Positions 11,801 to 22,969 of a DNA stretch of 64,000 bases are shown here, piece after piece. A program made the translations under genes and the position numbers. This DNA is from Chinchilla lanigera (taxonomy: Eukaryota > Chordata > Mammalia > Rodentia > Chinchillidae). Location: contig NW_004955427.1 of the NCBI RefSeq assembly GCF_000276665.1, forward strand, positions 3,768,561-3,832,560, in the 5' to 3' direction. The notes under the pieces were generated by a model that worked only from the letters and a program-made list of their open reading frames with translations, was not told the origin of the DNA and made no database searches. How positions within the stretch are numbered: the first letter of the stretch is position 1; each line of letters begins with the position of its first letter.

Positions 11801-12950
11801 TTCAGGACAGTAGGAAAACTGGAGTATAATGGATGTGACTGGAAATTTGAGTGTTTCACTGCTGATGAAGAGAAAAGGTTTTTGTAGAATGCAGTGCAAA
11901 AAGACAGAAATGTCCATTGTGAATGAAACTTAGAGGGCTGTAATTTATAAGAAACACATGTCAGATGTTCAGAAACCCCAGTATCAATGTAATGAAACTC
12001 ACATGATGAGAAAGTAGAGGGAACAGAAAGAATGACATGACTAAAGTAACAATAGCGTTCTTTCATGAGCTGAGAATAAATATTAGTCTTTTGATGAAAA
12101 GGATTTAGAATACAGAACAGCAACTTTGCAAAAAAGGAGCTAGAAACATAATAATATAACATTAGAATAAAACTAATAATAATATAATAATATAACATAA
12201 GAATAAAACATAACATAAGAATAAGACTGATGAAATAATAAGGAAGACAGAAAATCTTACAGTTTTCTGCCGAAAAAAGAGGTTACCTACTAAGGGAGAA
12301 ACATTTAGAGAACTTATCTATAAAATCCCGAGAAACCTGAATATTGGATTTTCCAGTAGAGAAGCTATTATTAGAGTGAGAGTAAAATAGAAATGATTTT
12401 AAAAGTGGAAAGTTGACACCATATGAAAAAATAAAGTACTAAAACATTTTGTTTAGCAAAATTAAAAAAGATACCAGAAAAAAAATGCATAGTATACATC
12501 AAGTACACAATATGACTTTTGAGTAGTTCTGAAGGTCATGAACTATTCTCACACACCAGGTGTGAATTTAAAGAAATTGTTAAAAGAGTCCTGAATAACA
12601 AAAACATACAAATATAACAAAAAGTTATTTTGAGTATTAATTAAAATCATTGAGAGATTGTTATTAATAAAAATTACTACATATAATCACACATCTAAAA
12701 ATTGATATATCTTAGGAGTAATATCAAGGAAAATTAACTGAAAATTAAGCTAAAATTAGAAAATCCACCACTGTGTATGTGATTTGTTTTTGACCAAAAT
12801 ATTATTATGTAGTACATAATAATATAGTATGTTTTTGTTAGTAAACTTAGTAATTACAACTTAGTAATCAAAACTCCAAGACTACGTGGTGAGGCAGCTC
12901 ATTATTCTTAATAATTAATAATATGTGGTAATATTACATGATGAGATTTT
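11801..12950. other. unassigned AT-rich DNA
   Basis: Mostly A-rich sequence. A local set of near-repeats (ataatataacat, gaataaaac) lies at 12145-12235. The 158-residue minus frame at 11740-12216 consists of low-complexity translation and has no domain. Confidence 0.5.
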
Positions 12951-12954
12951 GTGT

Positions 12955-13060
12955 GAAATGGATACTATTATCATCCTCATTTACAGCTGAGGAAACTGAA
13001 GACAGAGAGATTAAGTAACTTATCTAGCGTCATTAGCTAGGAAGGTGAAGTCATTTTCCC
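12955..13060 (-). repeat. MIR SINE
   Basis: The plus strand reads tactattatcatcctcattt, then acagctgaggaaactgaag, then gagattaagtaacttatcta. This is the reverse complement of the MIR core. Confidence 0.8.
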
Positions 13061-13109
13061 AACGTGTGTCAGGTATGTTTCTTAGACCTGGTAGAACTTA
13101 GAGCATCAG

Positions 13110-13500
13110 CATATCCATCAGCTTTCCCTTGCTGGGGCAAAATATGTTACACCTGCAACTTAAAGGAGGAAGGGCACATTCTGGTTCACAGTTTCAGAAG
13201 TTCCAGTGTATGGTCAGCAGCCGCCAAAGCAGAAACATCACAATGGAAGGCATGGCAGAGAAAACTGTTCCTCTCAGGAAGCTGCAAGCCAGGAGAGGAG
13301 GAACAGGAGAGAGGAGCAAGGGGTTGGGGAAAGAATGTACCCTTTAGGCTGTGTCCCCAGTGACCGACCTCTTTCAGCCTCCACCTTCTACCATCTCATG
13401 TAGCACGGTCATGATTTAGTAGTCACTTTCTGAAAGCCCTACTTCTGAAGATAAGATTTTTGGGGAAAGTTGTAGATCTAAATTACAATATTCCACCCCT
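13110..13500 (-). mobile_element. 3' LTR of the MaLR element
   Basis: Antisense LTR running from the tatccatcagctttccc segment, through ggggcaaaatatgttacacc and gaatgtaccctttaggct, to gtagatctaaattacaata near 13490. It matches the LTR portions at 15406-15600 and 16900-17160. The LTR terminal dinucleotide at the low-coordinate end has mutated. Confidence 0.75.
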
Positions 13501-14565
13501 GTCCCCCAAAAGGCTCTTGTCCATCTCATGTGAAATTTACTTAATTCATCTCCAACAGTCACTGAGGTCTCCAACAGTTGCAGTGATTCTCAAAAGTCCA
13601 AGCCGTTGAGTCTCAGACTCATGGCAAACTCTTAGCTGTGAGGCTTTGTTGAAAAATAAAGTTAAATACTTCCCACATACAACAGCTCAGGGTAAACATT
13701 CTCAATCCAAAAGGGAGGAACAGGGGAGTAGAAAGGAATCATACCAAAGCAAGATCAAAACTCAGTGAGGCAAACATTGAATCCTGTAATTCTACGTCCT
13801 GTATCAGGGGCACATGATGGCATGATATAAGCTCCAAATGGCTAGGGCAATGCATCCTTATGGCCTGCTGGTTGTAGCCCACATGGACCTACTGTTGGGC
13901 TGCTCTGTTCATTGATGACAGCTTTCCTGGGCAGACATCCCAAATTACTGGCATCTCTAACTTCCTGGGGTCTCCACTGTGGTATAGGCTTCACTCCAAT
14001 AGCTTCATGCATCACTCCTCCAGGAGCTCCTTTCAGGGACTTTGACTCTATCAAACTATATTGACTGACCTTCTAGAATTTTCTTTGAAATCTGGGTGGA
14101 ATCCTCTGTGACTCCATAACTCTTACATTATGCAAGCCTGCAAAACTACTATCATGTGGACAATGCAAAGATCTGCTGCCAGCTTGAGTAGTAGCTGGGT
14201 CCCCTTGGACCATGGCTGCAGTGGCCTCTGTATGCCTACATGGCTGAACTCAGAGAAATACTTCCTTAGGGAGCCATGCATGATCGGGTGCCTGGAGGCT
14301 CTCTTCTCAAAGCAAAGTCTCTTAAAGGAGTTTACTCTTTCACTTCTTTAAGCCTGCTGTGGGTAGGACTAGGCCAATTTAAGAGATGCCTTTAATGCCT
14401 CTTTCTTGTTTCCTGGTGCAAATACACTTTGTTTCATTTTAATGGCACTAATATCAGCAATCACACTGTCATTGCTTCAACTTTATAGCATCATCTTTGT
14501 TAATTTTTTGTCTTTTGGCCATGATTTTTATTCCTGATTCTCACTACAAATTTGGATAAGAGATG

Positions 14566-14982
14566 TGTTGTGTTTCAGATTTATAATGTCCTACAATGTC
14601 TTACAATGAACATATGTTCATAGGTGAGGATTTTGGGTGGGTATTGGATCCTGGGGACACAACTACACTCATCATTGGCTTAATCCATTAATGAGTTAAT
14701 GGTTAAATGTGCTATTATGAGATATGGTCTGCTTGAAGGAGGCATGTCACTGAGGCATGCGTTTGGAGAGTATATATCCCTCCCCTTCTCCTCCCTTTTC
14801 TCTTTGCTTCTTAGAAGCTATGAGAACAGCTTTCATCATCTATATCTCTCCACCATGACATTTCTGCCTGGGAGCCAGTTGATCATGCATTGAATCCCCC
14901 GAGCCTAATTACTTTTCCTCATTTAAATTGTACCTGTCAGGTATTTTGTCCCAGTGACAAGATACTGATGAATATAAGCATC
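14566..14982 (+). mobile_element. solo MaLR LTR nested in the MaLR internal region
   Basis: It begins tgttgtgtttcagatttata and ends in the family 3' signature caggtattttgtcccagtga, then acaagatactgatg. A tatatat segment near 14770 may be the old TATA region. It is in opposite orientation to its host. The right edge is approximate because the duplication is not clear. Confidence 0.7.
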
Positions 14983-15619
14983 CAACACTACCTATGTTAC
15001 AGTGTGAACATTGGGCTGCTTTGAAATTTCCTCTATGAGGTGAATTAGTCCACTAGCTTTAAACTCAGTCTCATGCAAAGTTTTAGGGCATGGATAAAAT
15101 ATAGACAAATCCATTGCTAGAGTATAACATGAATTCCTTCTAACTCAGTTCCCCAAAGAGTCCCCATTCACATCTGAAACCTTATGAGAACAGTGTTCAC
15201 AGTCCACACTGCTATCATCATTCTTGTTTTTTGAGCTCCTACCAAAATCATCAGTTAACTTCTGCTGAAGCCATCCTAGAGCTTCCCTGGGCTTCATTTC
15301 TAAACCTTTCTGAATTCCTCCCATGAACTGTTTACTGAACCTTCTGAATGTCATTGTCAGGTTAGTCATAGGAATGACTTCACTTCTCTGCTACTAATTT
15401 TTGGTATCAGTCAGCTTCCCATTGCTGGGTCAAAATATCCTACATCTGCTACTTAAAGAGGGAAAAGACTATTTTGACTCATAGTGCCAGAGGTTTCAGT
15501 CCGTGGTTGGCTGGCTCCAAGACAGAAACATCATGGTAGAAGAACATAGAAGAAGAAACCTTTTCTCCTCATGTAGCTGGAATCAGAGTGGAAGAAGAGG
15601 ATGGGGGAGACAGAGAGAG

Positions 15620-16910
15620 ACAGACAGACATCTGGGATAAGAATGAGATGGAATACTGGCCCAGTCCTTTCCTCTTCCCAAACAGATGGTGCATTACCTG
15701 ATGGACAGCTGTCTTATCTCTCATTCTCCATTGCTTCCCTGAAGGTGGCATAGCCAGCAAGCTTCAGTGTCTTCCTGCTACCTGTGTGATGCTTTGGTTG
15801 TCATGTAGGCATCACTGACAGGAGGAATGACAACGCTCTTCCCTGGATCCAGGTTATTTTGAACACTGCTACTTCCTCTGTGAGGAGCTTCCAGAAAACT
15901 GCACCTGATAGGGCAAAGAGACCAGGAAGGGACCAAGGCCCATTCTTGAAATCCCTGAAATCCCCAAACCTCAAAAGGCTGTGATCTATATAGCAACCTC
16001 CCCCTGGAAATTCTTTTAAAGTGGTAGCCATTAGGATTTAAGCTCCAGCATTGTCACAAAACCTCATGACCTGTCAATCAAGCATCTACTTCTGCAGTTT
16101 GTGGATATTTCACCATGACACCTGAATCTGTCTTAGACACCTTGTGGTCAGTCAGGGAGATATATACCTTGGCTTCAGCAGGCTTCAAATGGGGACCTAT
16201 CCTGGATAACCTTACCTTGCAGTTACTCCTAATGATTCTGCCTTGTAATCTTTAGGTGATCCTTTTCCCTTTTGCTCCGCCTTTGTAAATCCAGAAGTAG
16301 GTTTGCAAAGTGCAGGAAACTGTGCATATGCAGTTGCGCTCGTCCTGTGTATAAGCAGAGCTTGCTGATGCCCTCAGTCAGTCCAGTAGGGCTCAGTGTG
16401 TTAAATTACCCCTCTGTGCTGCAGCGCAGGTCCCAATAACAACCTCGTTCAGGTGGTCATCCCTGCTCATGGCTCTCATCTTGGGTACAGCGATCTGAGC
16501 AGGTTGCGCTAAAAAGTGCCTAACTCCAGAAGCTAATAGCCTTGAAGAGCTCCAGAGAGAAGTGGAGGGCTGAAAAACCAAGAGCATCGAAAATTCATGG
16601 CCACTTGTGGAGCCTGGGAGTGACTGACAGAAAGCCCTAGAGAGGAAAAGAAAGCTGCTGGAAGTACTGCAGAAAGGCTCCAATGGTGGTATGGGACCTG
16701 GCTGCGGAGGAGCTCATGAGAGTGACTAGGAGCCACCATGGTCTATAAGGCCAAGAGCTAAGAAGTACTGTCACTCAAGGCTCAGAGCTGAAACACAGAA
16801 CTGGGAGTCGATGGTGCTAGAAACCCAGAGCTGCTAACATCAAGGGACCTGTACTTTGCCAATTTGTGGTCTTTACTGTGATTAAGCAAAAGAATCCTCA
16901 GGAAATTGGT
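15620..16910. mobile_element. unidentified block of about 1.3 kb splitting the MaLR 5' LTR
   Basis: LTR homology stops near 15600-15620 (gaagaagaggatgggggaga) and resumes near 16915 (aagaatatacc). The sequence between belongs to neither LTR nor MaLR internal region as I know them. It is GC-richer than its surroundings. Around 16230-16410 it has LTR-like traits: a pyrimidine-rich segment, then gtgtataagcagagc, then a CAGTCAGTCC-type stretch. It is probably an ERV LTR or another retroelement, possibly composite. Short open frames on the minus strand (15778-16031, 16393-16739) have no domain I recognise. Confidence 0.4.
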
Positions 16911-17016
16911 AGCAAGAATATACCTTTTCACATCATGCCCTAGCAACATACTTCCTGCAACCAGGTCTCACATTTTAACAGCCCATTCAGCACTCTCATG
17001 ATCCAATTGCCCTCTG

Positions 17017-17106
17017 CTTTTTTTTTTTTTTATGGTACTGGGAATCGAACTCAGGACCTTGCACTTGCCAGGCAGGCACTGTGCCACAGAGCTATATCCC
17101 CGGCCC
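17017..17106 (-). mobile_element. ID-type SINE in the MaLR 5' LTR
   Basis: T run, then tactgggaatcgaactcag, then the cacttgccaggcaggcac block: reverse complement of the ID body. The 13-bp duplication CAATTGCCCTCTG (17004-17016) recurs with two changes at 17107-17119. Confidence 0.92.
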
Positions 17107-17169
17107 CAACTGCCTTCTGAGAGGAGACTTTGGGTAACATTTTAGATCTAAACTACAACAATCAGTAAC

Positions 17170-17480
17170 ATCAGTATAAAATTCTGTGTGACAAACCACT
17201 TCGCAACCTGGTGATTTGAAACAACTTTCACTTGTTCTCACGGATCTGTGGTTCACTTGAAACGTTGTGCTTGGCTTATCAGGGGTTAGCTCAGCTCATT
17301 GCCCCTGTTATCCTCCTCTTAGCCATCAGCTAGCCAGGCACACACTTCACCTGCCATGGCCAAGGCACAAGAGATCAAGCCTGGACACACAGGGACTTTT
17401 CAAGCCTTTGGTCTCAGCTTGTCTGTTAATATCAGGTTGTTCAGCCCATGTGTAGTGGTGGGAACTGGGGAGGATGGTGA
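17170..17480 (-). mobile_element. possible MLT1-like LTR fragment
   Basis: The stretch ctgtgtgacaaaccacttcg, then gtgatttgaaacaac, then ctcacggatctgtgg resembles an old mammalian LTR consensus of the MLT1 group in antisense orientation. Diverged; the name is tentative. Confidence 0.4.
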
Positions 17481-20270
17481 ATTCCAGCCACTAATGCTAT
17501 GCGTCATCACCAATATACTTCTTTCATAGTTATCACTTAGAAAAATACTATATAGGTGAAATACAGACAGAAATTTGCAAAACAATGAGCCTGTTGGAAA
17601 CAGTATACATTTTCTAATCACTCTGGCCCACCTAGAGCCCAACAGGTGTGCAAAATACTATGCTAACAACAACTGCATCAACTATATTATTATTCACTCA
17701 TTCAAGGAAAATCTTCCCTAACCAGAATGATGCTTTGAGGATCCTTTCTCTATTGTAGCACTGAAGTTACTGTGCATGGATGAAGGAAAGAATAAGCAAG
17801 AGGTAAAAGAAGATCTAAGACAAATATAAACATATTTCCCATTTTTTGTTAGTGAAAGTAAAGGGTGAATGCCTGAAAGTGAGGGATACGTGGTTTCTCT
17901 AACTCTAGGTGAGGATTTCAGAAGTTTTATAAGTAGCAGAAAGAGCAGCTGATAAAATGTTAAGGATAGGCATTTTGCCATAGGTCTGACAGTAATAGAA
18001 GATGAAATCTTAAACAAATTCTGCAAGTTTTTTGAGTGACAATTTTCCCATCATTAAAATTGGGCTGGGATTTAAGGAGGAAATATTAAAAATGGAAACA
18101 TGACAACAGTACAGATGAGAATTCATTGAAATGCATTTTGCAAAATGAACAGCAGCTGATTTATGAAAAGCAATAGCATGTTCTTGGGATGATTAATTAT
18201 AGCTGAGTGGTTGGTATTGATGTAAGGATGGATAGATCTCATGCATAAAACTGTAAAGCTCTCTCATTCAAGACTGGTGTTCTGTTTTGAACAAAAAAGG
18301 AAGAACAAGGTACTCTAATATTTTTTAAAAAATCAGTCCTAGATAAATTATAGAAAGACTGAAGATTATAGTGCTATAAGCCACTGATGAGTCTCTAATT
18401 CAAAGTGATATACTAAAGTAGAAAACAAGAGATGTCAGAGTGACCCTGCTCCAATATGTATCGTTTTTGGTTGCCAATGTGCCCCATGTACTTCCTGTAT
18501 TATATTAATGGTAGAGCATAGTTACCATTTGTTTCAACTCAAAAGGTTATGGCTGCATTCCAAGCACCTCTACCTTCCTCTAAAAGCAGTTACAAACCCA
18601 CAATCCACTAATGTATATGAATATACATTATAGATTAGGTTTATATATACAATGTGACTCATTTCACCAACTGGGGATAGCAATATATGACATCTTCATT
18701 TTGCCAATTAATCATTCAACAGTGTCCTTATTAGTAGGAAGTCCAGCATCTCCTGTTTGAGTGCTTCTCTTTCTCTGCTATCCAGAGGGGGTCAGGTAGC
18801 TTTCTCAAGCTAATGACTATGAACTATATTTCTAAATAGTTGTAAACTTGCACGGATCCTCTACTTATCACTTGTCATTGTCGTATCGTGTCACTACTGA
18901 AGATTTGTCCTGTCAGGTTCTGCAGATGTTCACCACTTTGTGGTGATGCCTTTCTAGCTTGTGCTCCTACGCTACCTTCTCTGCATGCCTGGGTTCAGTG
19001 TGGGAAGTGCCTGGTTAAGATTCTGAGTTCTGGAGTCCATGAAGCAGAGTTCCATTGTGTCTGTCTTTTCAGCTGTTTGACTTAAGCCAAAGCATTCCTC
19101 TGCTCTTGAGTTTTCTCATGGATTAAATGAAAATATTTGGCACCTATAAGATTTGTAGAAAATGCTTGTTCCTGCCCTCACTGTGACTACTGTGAGCAAG
19201 GTGGTGATTATTTTGAAAAGTCTAACAACATCCCAAGGATCTGTAAGGCAATGAGTGGCGTCCTCCATATTTTCTTCTTGCAAAGAGACAAATTAGTCTT
19301 TTAGCTTAAAACATTCCCTACTGAAGGAATTGACATCCTGGTTGCATGTTTCTCAAAGAAATGGGCAAAGTTTATGAACAGGCAATTCATGAAGAGTAAG
19401 TTGAATTCTCAGTGCATATAGGCTCACGAGCAGTTGGGAAAATTCAAATTAGATAAAACAAGAGAACTAACTGTACCCTGCATAGCTTCAAAAATAAATT
19501 TCTGATGATATCAGTCTGTGGAGTTTTAGAGGCAAGGCAGATCACACATGCTGTGTGAAGGGCCGTGTCATCACAACCACTGCAGTTCACACTGTCTCCA
19601 AGCAGTATGGAGAGATAGTTTATGAGAAAGGTTCCTACACAGTGGGTATATCTGAAGAACACAATATTGAACACAAAAATGAAGCTTCTGAAGAAATTCT
19701 GACTATACCACTTACACATATTCTTAAAATGCACAAACATGCATACATACAAACATAATATAAATATTAAGGCACATATGCTAAAGTTACATACCAACTT
19801 TAGGATATTAGCTAATTCTGGGAAACAATGGGAGTACACAGGATGGATAGGGATCATAGCTTTATGTATAACATTTTATTTCCTATAAAATTTAAGAAAA
19901 TATGGTAATATCTTAACATCTATTATACCTGTGTGATGGGTTTATAAGTATCTGTGAAATTATTGTTTGTTTCTTCCTGTAAGCAAAAACATTGAATAAT
20001 ATGACATAATATTAGTGAGAAAATAATAGCTTTTTCAGCCTTTGAGATAATTACAAAACATTTGTGGACAGATAACTTCAGAATTCTATCTTGTATCCTA
20101 TACCAAAAAAATTCTTCATGGGTTAAATTTTAAAAACTGAAATATACCAGAAGATAATGTCTGATTAACGTCTTCTAAATATCTAAATGTAGATATTTAT
20201 TGTCTGATTTTAGAAGTAAAAAATTATCTCCAAGCACATAGGCAGAAGAAAAAAATTCAACTCCTGTACC
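17481..20270. other. unassigned intergenic DNA
   Basis: No recognised gene or well-preserved repeat. The 137-residue minus frame at 19444-19857 is rich in hydrophobic residues, but I find no family motif, and a shorter frame lies on the opposite strand in the same place. I treat both as chance. Confidence 0.45.
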
Positions 20271-20336
20271 CGCCCTGCCTAAGGTAATGGGTTGGATTCT
20301 TCGTGCCCTTCTCTTTCACACTGAGCTCGTTAAGAT

Positions 20337-20356
20337 TTGGCAGTAGAGGGCGTTGG
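20337..20356 (+). promoter_or_regulatory. CTCF-like motif
   Basis: GGCAGTAGAGGGCGTTGG fits the core CTCF consensus (CASYAGRKGGCRSY) at all but one position of the core. It sits in a short GC-richer segment that may itself be an old repeat. Binding is an inference. Confidence 0.35.
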
Positions 20357-20359
20357 AGG

Positions 20360-21550
20360 GAGACTACCAGTGGAAGGAATCTTTCCTAAAGGGATTTGAT
20401 GCGCTGGGTTTTGATTTTTCTTGCTAATGCTGAATGATGGGATAATCTATGCAAAAATGTGGGGGCATCTATGGTGCCATGCCCTAACCCTGTGACCAAC
20501 AGTGTACATTCCCTTAGAATTTCACAGCTTCAGCCTAGACTTGGTGTGGTGGTCCAGAGGGAGACACTACACAAATCAGAATCTCAGACTCCTACAGCAC
20601 ACTTACTCTATTAACCTCAGTCCCCTGTATCCTAGACTGTGGCTTCTCATGGTTTTCCAAGAGAAACATCATTTTGTCCAGGCTTGTGCCAAGGTGGCAC
20701 CTTTGTATTCTCTTTCATTCTGGCCTCACCACCAGCTATCCCACTTGCATGCCAAAGAGAGGGCTCTTCCTGCTAATCCGGTGACTGAGGACCAATGATG
20801 ACCTGTGTAACCCGGTGAACTCACTGTATTTTTGAGAGACCCAAGAAATTTCACATGTTGTGGCAAAGAATTTCATATAATCATATTGTTCTTTCTTTGA
20901 CTTTCATGAACATTCTCAGATAGTGTGTTCCATACCTGTCATATAACAAAGGAAATACTTGGTTTGGTAAACTTTTAATTATTTTAATTTAGGACATTTT
21001 TAGAACAAAGATATAAGATTTTTATAATAAAAAATCAATGTTGCCAATAATCTTAACATAAAGTCCTGCTTAACTCATTTGCATCTAAGTGTAATAAGCA
21101 GATACTGACTGGTGTTGATATCATGATCAAGTTTTATCAATATTAGTTGACTATCTTCTAAAATAATGTTGAAGTCAATAAGTGCTTGACATCATTGATC
21201 TTATATGAAGACTAAAAGGTCATCAATATTTCCACTTCCTGTATTATAAAAGTTTCTTTTATAAAATGATGTTTTCAGGCAGACATTGTTCATTCTGAAG
21301 GAATGAATGTGTGTTAGTAGAAATTATTTGAAAAATAATCATCATTCATTTCTCAATAAATGCCTAACTTTCCAAAAGAGAAACTCAAGTGGAAGAAAAT
21401 GTTTTCATGAATAAATATGTTTACAAATTTTCTCAGTAGTTTTTTTAATCCTTGCAAAATTAAAATTAATTTTTGCTTACATTTAGGTGTTGTGGGTTGG
21501 ATGCAACTATATTTGAGAAGATGGATTAAGATTCAGTAATTTCTATTTAC
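20360..21550. other. unassigned intergenic DNA
   Basis: A GC-richer segment to about 20860 precedes AT-rich sequence. The 98-residue plus frame at 20502-20798 shows no domain. Confidence 0.45.
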
Positions 21551-21556
21551 TACTTT

Positions 21557-21930
21557 TTTTTATTTCAAAAATTAAGAAAAACCTAACAAAACAAAATGAA
21601 GAGGAAAAGACACAGAATTTCACTAAATAAGATGATAGGAATTCAACAATGGTTGTTGTAATGCATATTGTTGTCTTCAAATTAGTTGTTCAGATTACCA
21701 GATATAAGCATGCAAAATTAGTCAAAAAATTTTAAGCATTAACTGCTCCTTTCAGAAAATCAATAGACATCAGCAGTACAATTATCCCAGCTATCCTTGT
21801 ATATCCATATATATTTTTTCTCTTCCTTCTTTCTTTCTTTTTTCCTTTCCCTCATCCCAGTTGTTCCTTCCCTTTGAGCAATTTTTTTCCCTTGAATAAT
21901 ATCTGTTATACCTTTCAGGTTTTAGTTACT
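21557..21930 (-). mobile_element. 3'UTR of LINE-1 copy A
   Basis: It lies downstream of ORF2 on the minus strand and ends with a polyadenylation hexamer and an A run (T run on the plus strand near 21555-21570). The segment at about 21605-21757 recurs twice inside ORF2 of the same copy (23.8-24.16 kb). Confidence 0.75.
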
Positions 21931-21999
21931 CTTTCAGGTTCTTACACTTGAGAGAAAATATGATGTTTACACGTGCAGGTCTGATTTATTTCACTTATG

Positions 22000-22960
22000 A
22001 GTATGGTCTCTAGTTGTATCCATTTACCTATAAAACCTCAAGTTTATCTTTTTTTATAGCTGAGTAATAGTCCATTGTATAAAAATACCACATCGTTTTT
22101 ATCCATTCCTCTGTTAATATGCATTTGGGTTCTTTCCAAGATTTAGCTATGATGAATTGCATTGCTATAAACACGAGTGCATATATATTAATGCGATAAA
22201 ATGTTTTCAGTTTTTCTGGAAAAATACACAGGAGGGGAATAATTGGGTTGAATGGGAGGTCTAGTCCTAATTTTTAAGGAATATCCACACTGATTTCCAT
22301 GGTGGTTGTACCAGTCTACACTCCCACCAACAGTAGAGAAAGGTCCCTTTTTCCCCACAGCCCCTCCAGCATTTGTTATTGTTTGGCTTTTTGATAGCCA
22401 CTTTTTCTGGTGTGAGATGGGATCTCAGTGCTGTTTCAATTTGCACTTCTTGAATGACCAATGATGTTGAACATTTTTCATATATTTATTTGTCATTTGT
22501 ATTTCTTCATTTGAGAAGTATGTATTCATCTGAGATGCCCATTTTGGATTGGGTCTCTGAATTTTGGGGGCCTGATTATTTTTTAATTCTTTATATGTTC
22601 TAGATAGAAGTCCTTTGAGGGACAGCTGGCTAAAATTTTTTCCCAGTTCATGGGTTTTCTCATTACTTTGTTGGTGATTTCTTTTGGTGTGCAAAAACTT
22701 TTCAATAAGATGAGATCCTAGTTGTTGATTTTTTGAAGCATTTCTGGTGCAGTTTTACTTTTGTTCATGAACTCTCTGCCTAACCCTGTGTCTTCAAGAT
22801 TCCTACCTACTTTCTCTTCCAGTAGATTTAGTGTTTTTGTTTTACTATTTAACTCTTTGATCCCTTTTAACTTTAGTTTAGTGCATGGTGATAGACATGA
22901 GTCTAATTTTAGTCTTTGGCATGTGGAAAGCCAGTTTTCAAACACCGTTTACTAAAGAGC
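22000..22960 (-). pseudogene. L1 ORF2 C-terminal region (copy A)
   Basis: The minus-strand translation contains the post-RT blocks LSTCQRLKLDSCLSPCTKLK, EEKVGRNLEDTG and KTHELGKNFSQ, and the C-terminal cysteine domain CWRGCGEKGTFLYCWWEC (about 22300-22375). The usual His of that C-x3-C-x7-H-x4-C motif is Tyr here. Stops and frameshifts break it into several short frames. In an active L1 this region contributes to RNA binding and target-primed reverse transcription. Confidence 0.85.
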
Positions 22961-22969
22961 CTATCCTTT

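Larger units (their letters stand above)
13110..17160 (-). mobile_element. near-complete ERVL-MaLR retrotransposon with nested insertions
   Basis: Read on the minus strand, a 5' LTR (17160 down to about 15406), an internal region (about 15405-13500) and a 3' LTR (about 13500-13110) follow one another. The LTR copies share segments such as caaaatatnnnacacctgc and gcagaaacatcacaatgg in minus orientation. The internal region resembles MaLR (MST/THE1-type) internal sequence, for example the caaaagtccaag, then gagtctcagactcatggcaa block near 13590-13630. ATCAG flanks both ends (13105-13109 and 17161-17165), the 5-bp duplication expected for this class. MaLRs carry no working pol gene and depend on ERV-L functions. 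The 5' LTR is split by an unidentified block and an ID SINE; the internal region holds a solo LTR in the opposite orientation. Confidence 0.8.

Noticed and set aside
13064..13403. three overlapping plus-strand frames near 13.1-13.4 kb
   Set aside because: They lie in the antisense strand of a MaLR LTR and have no domain.
19444..19857. 137-residue hydrophobic frame on the minus strand
   Set aside because: It looks like a membrane protein only because of T/A-rich codons. No family similarity is visible and the opposite strand is also open.
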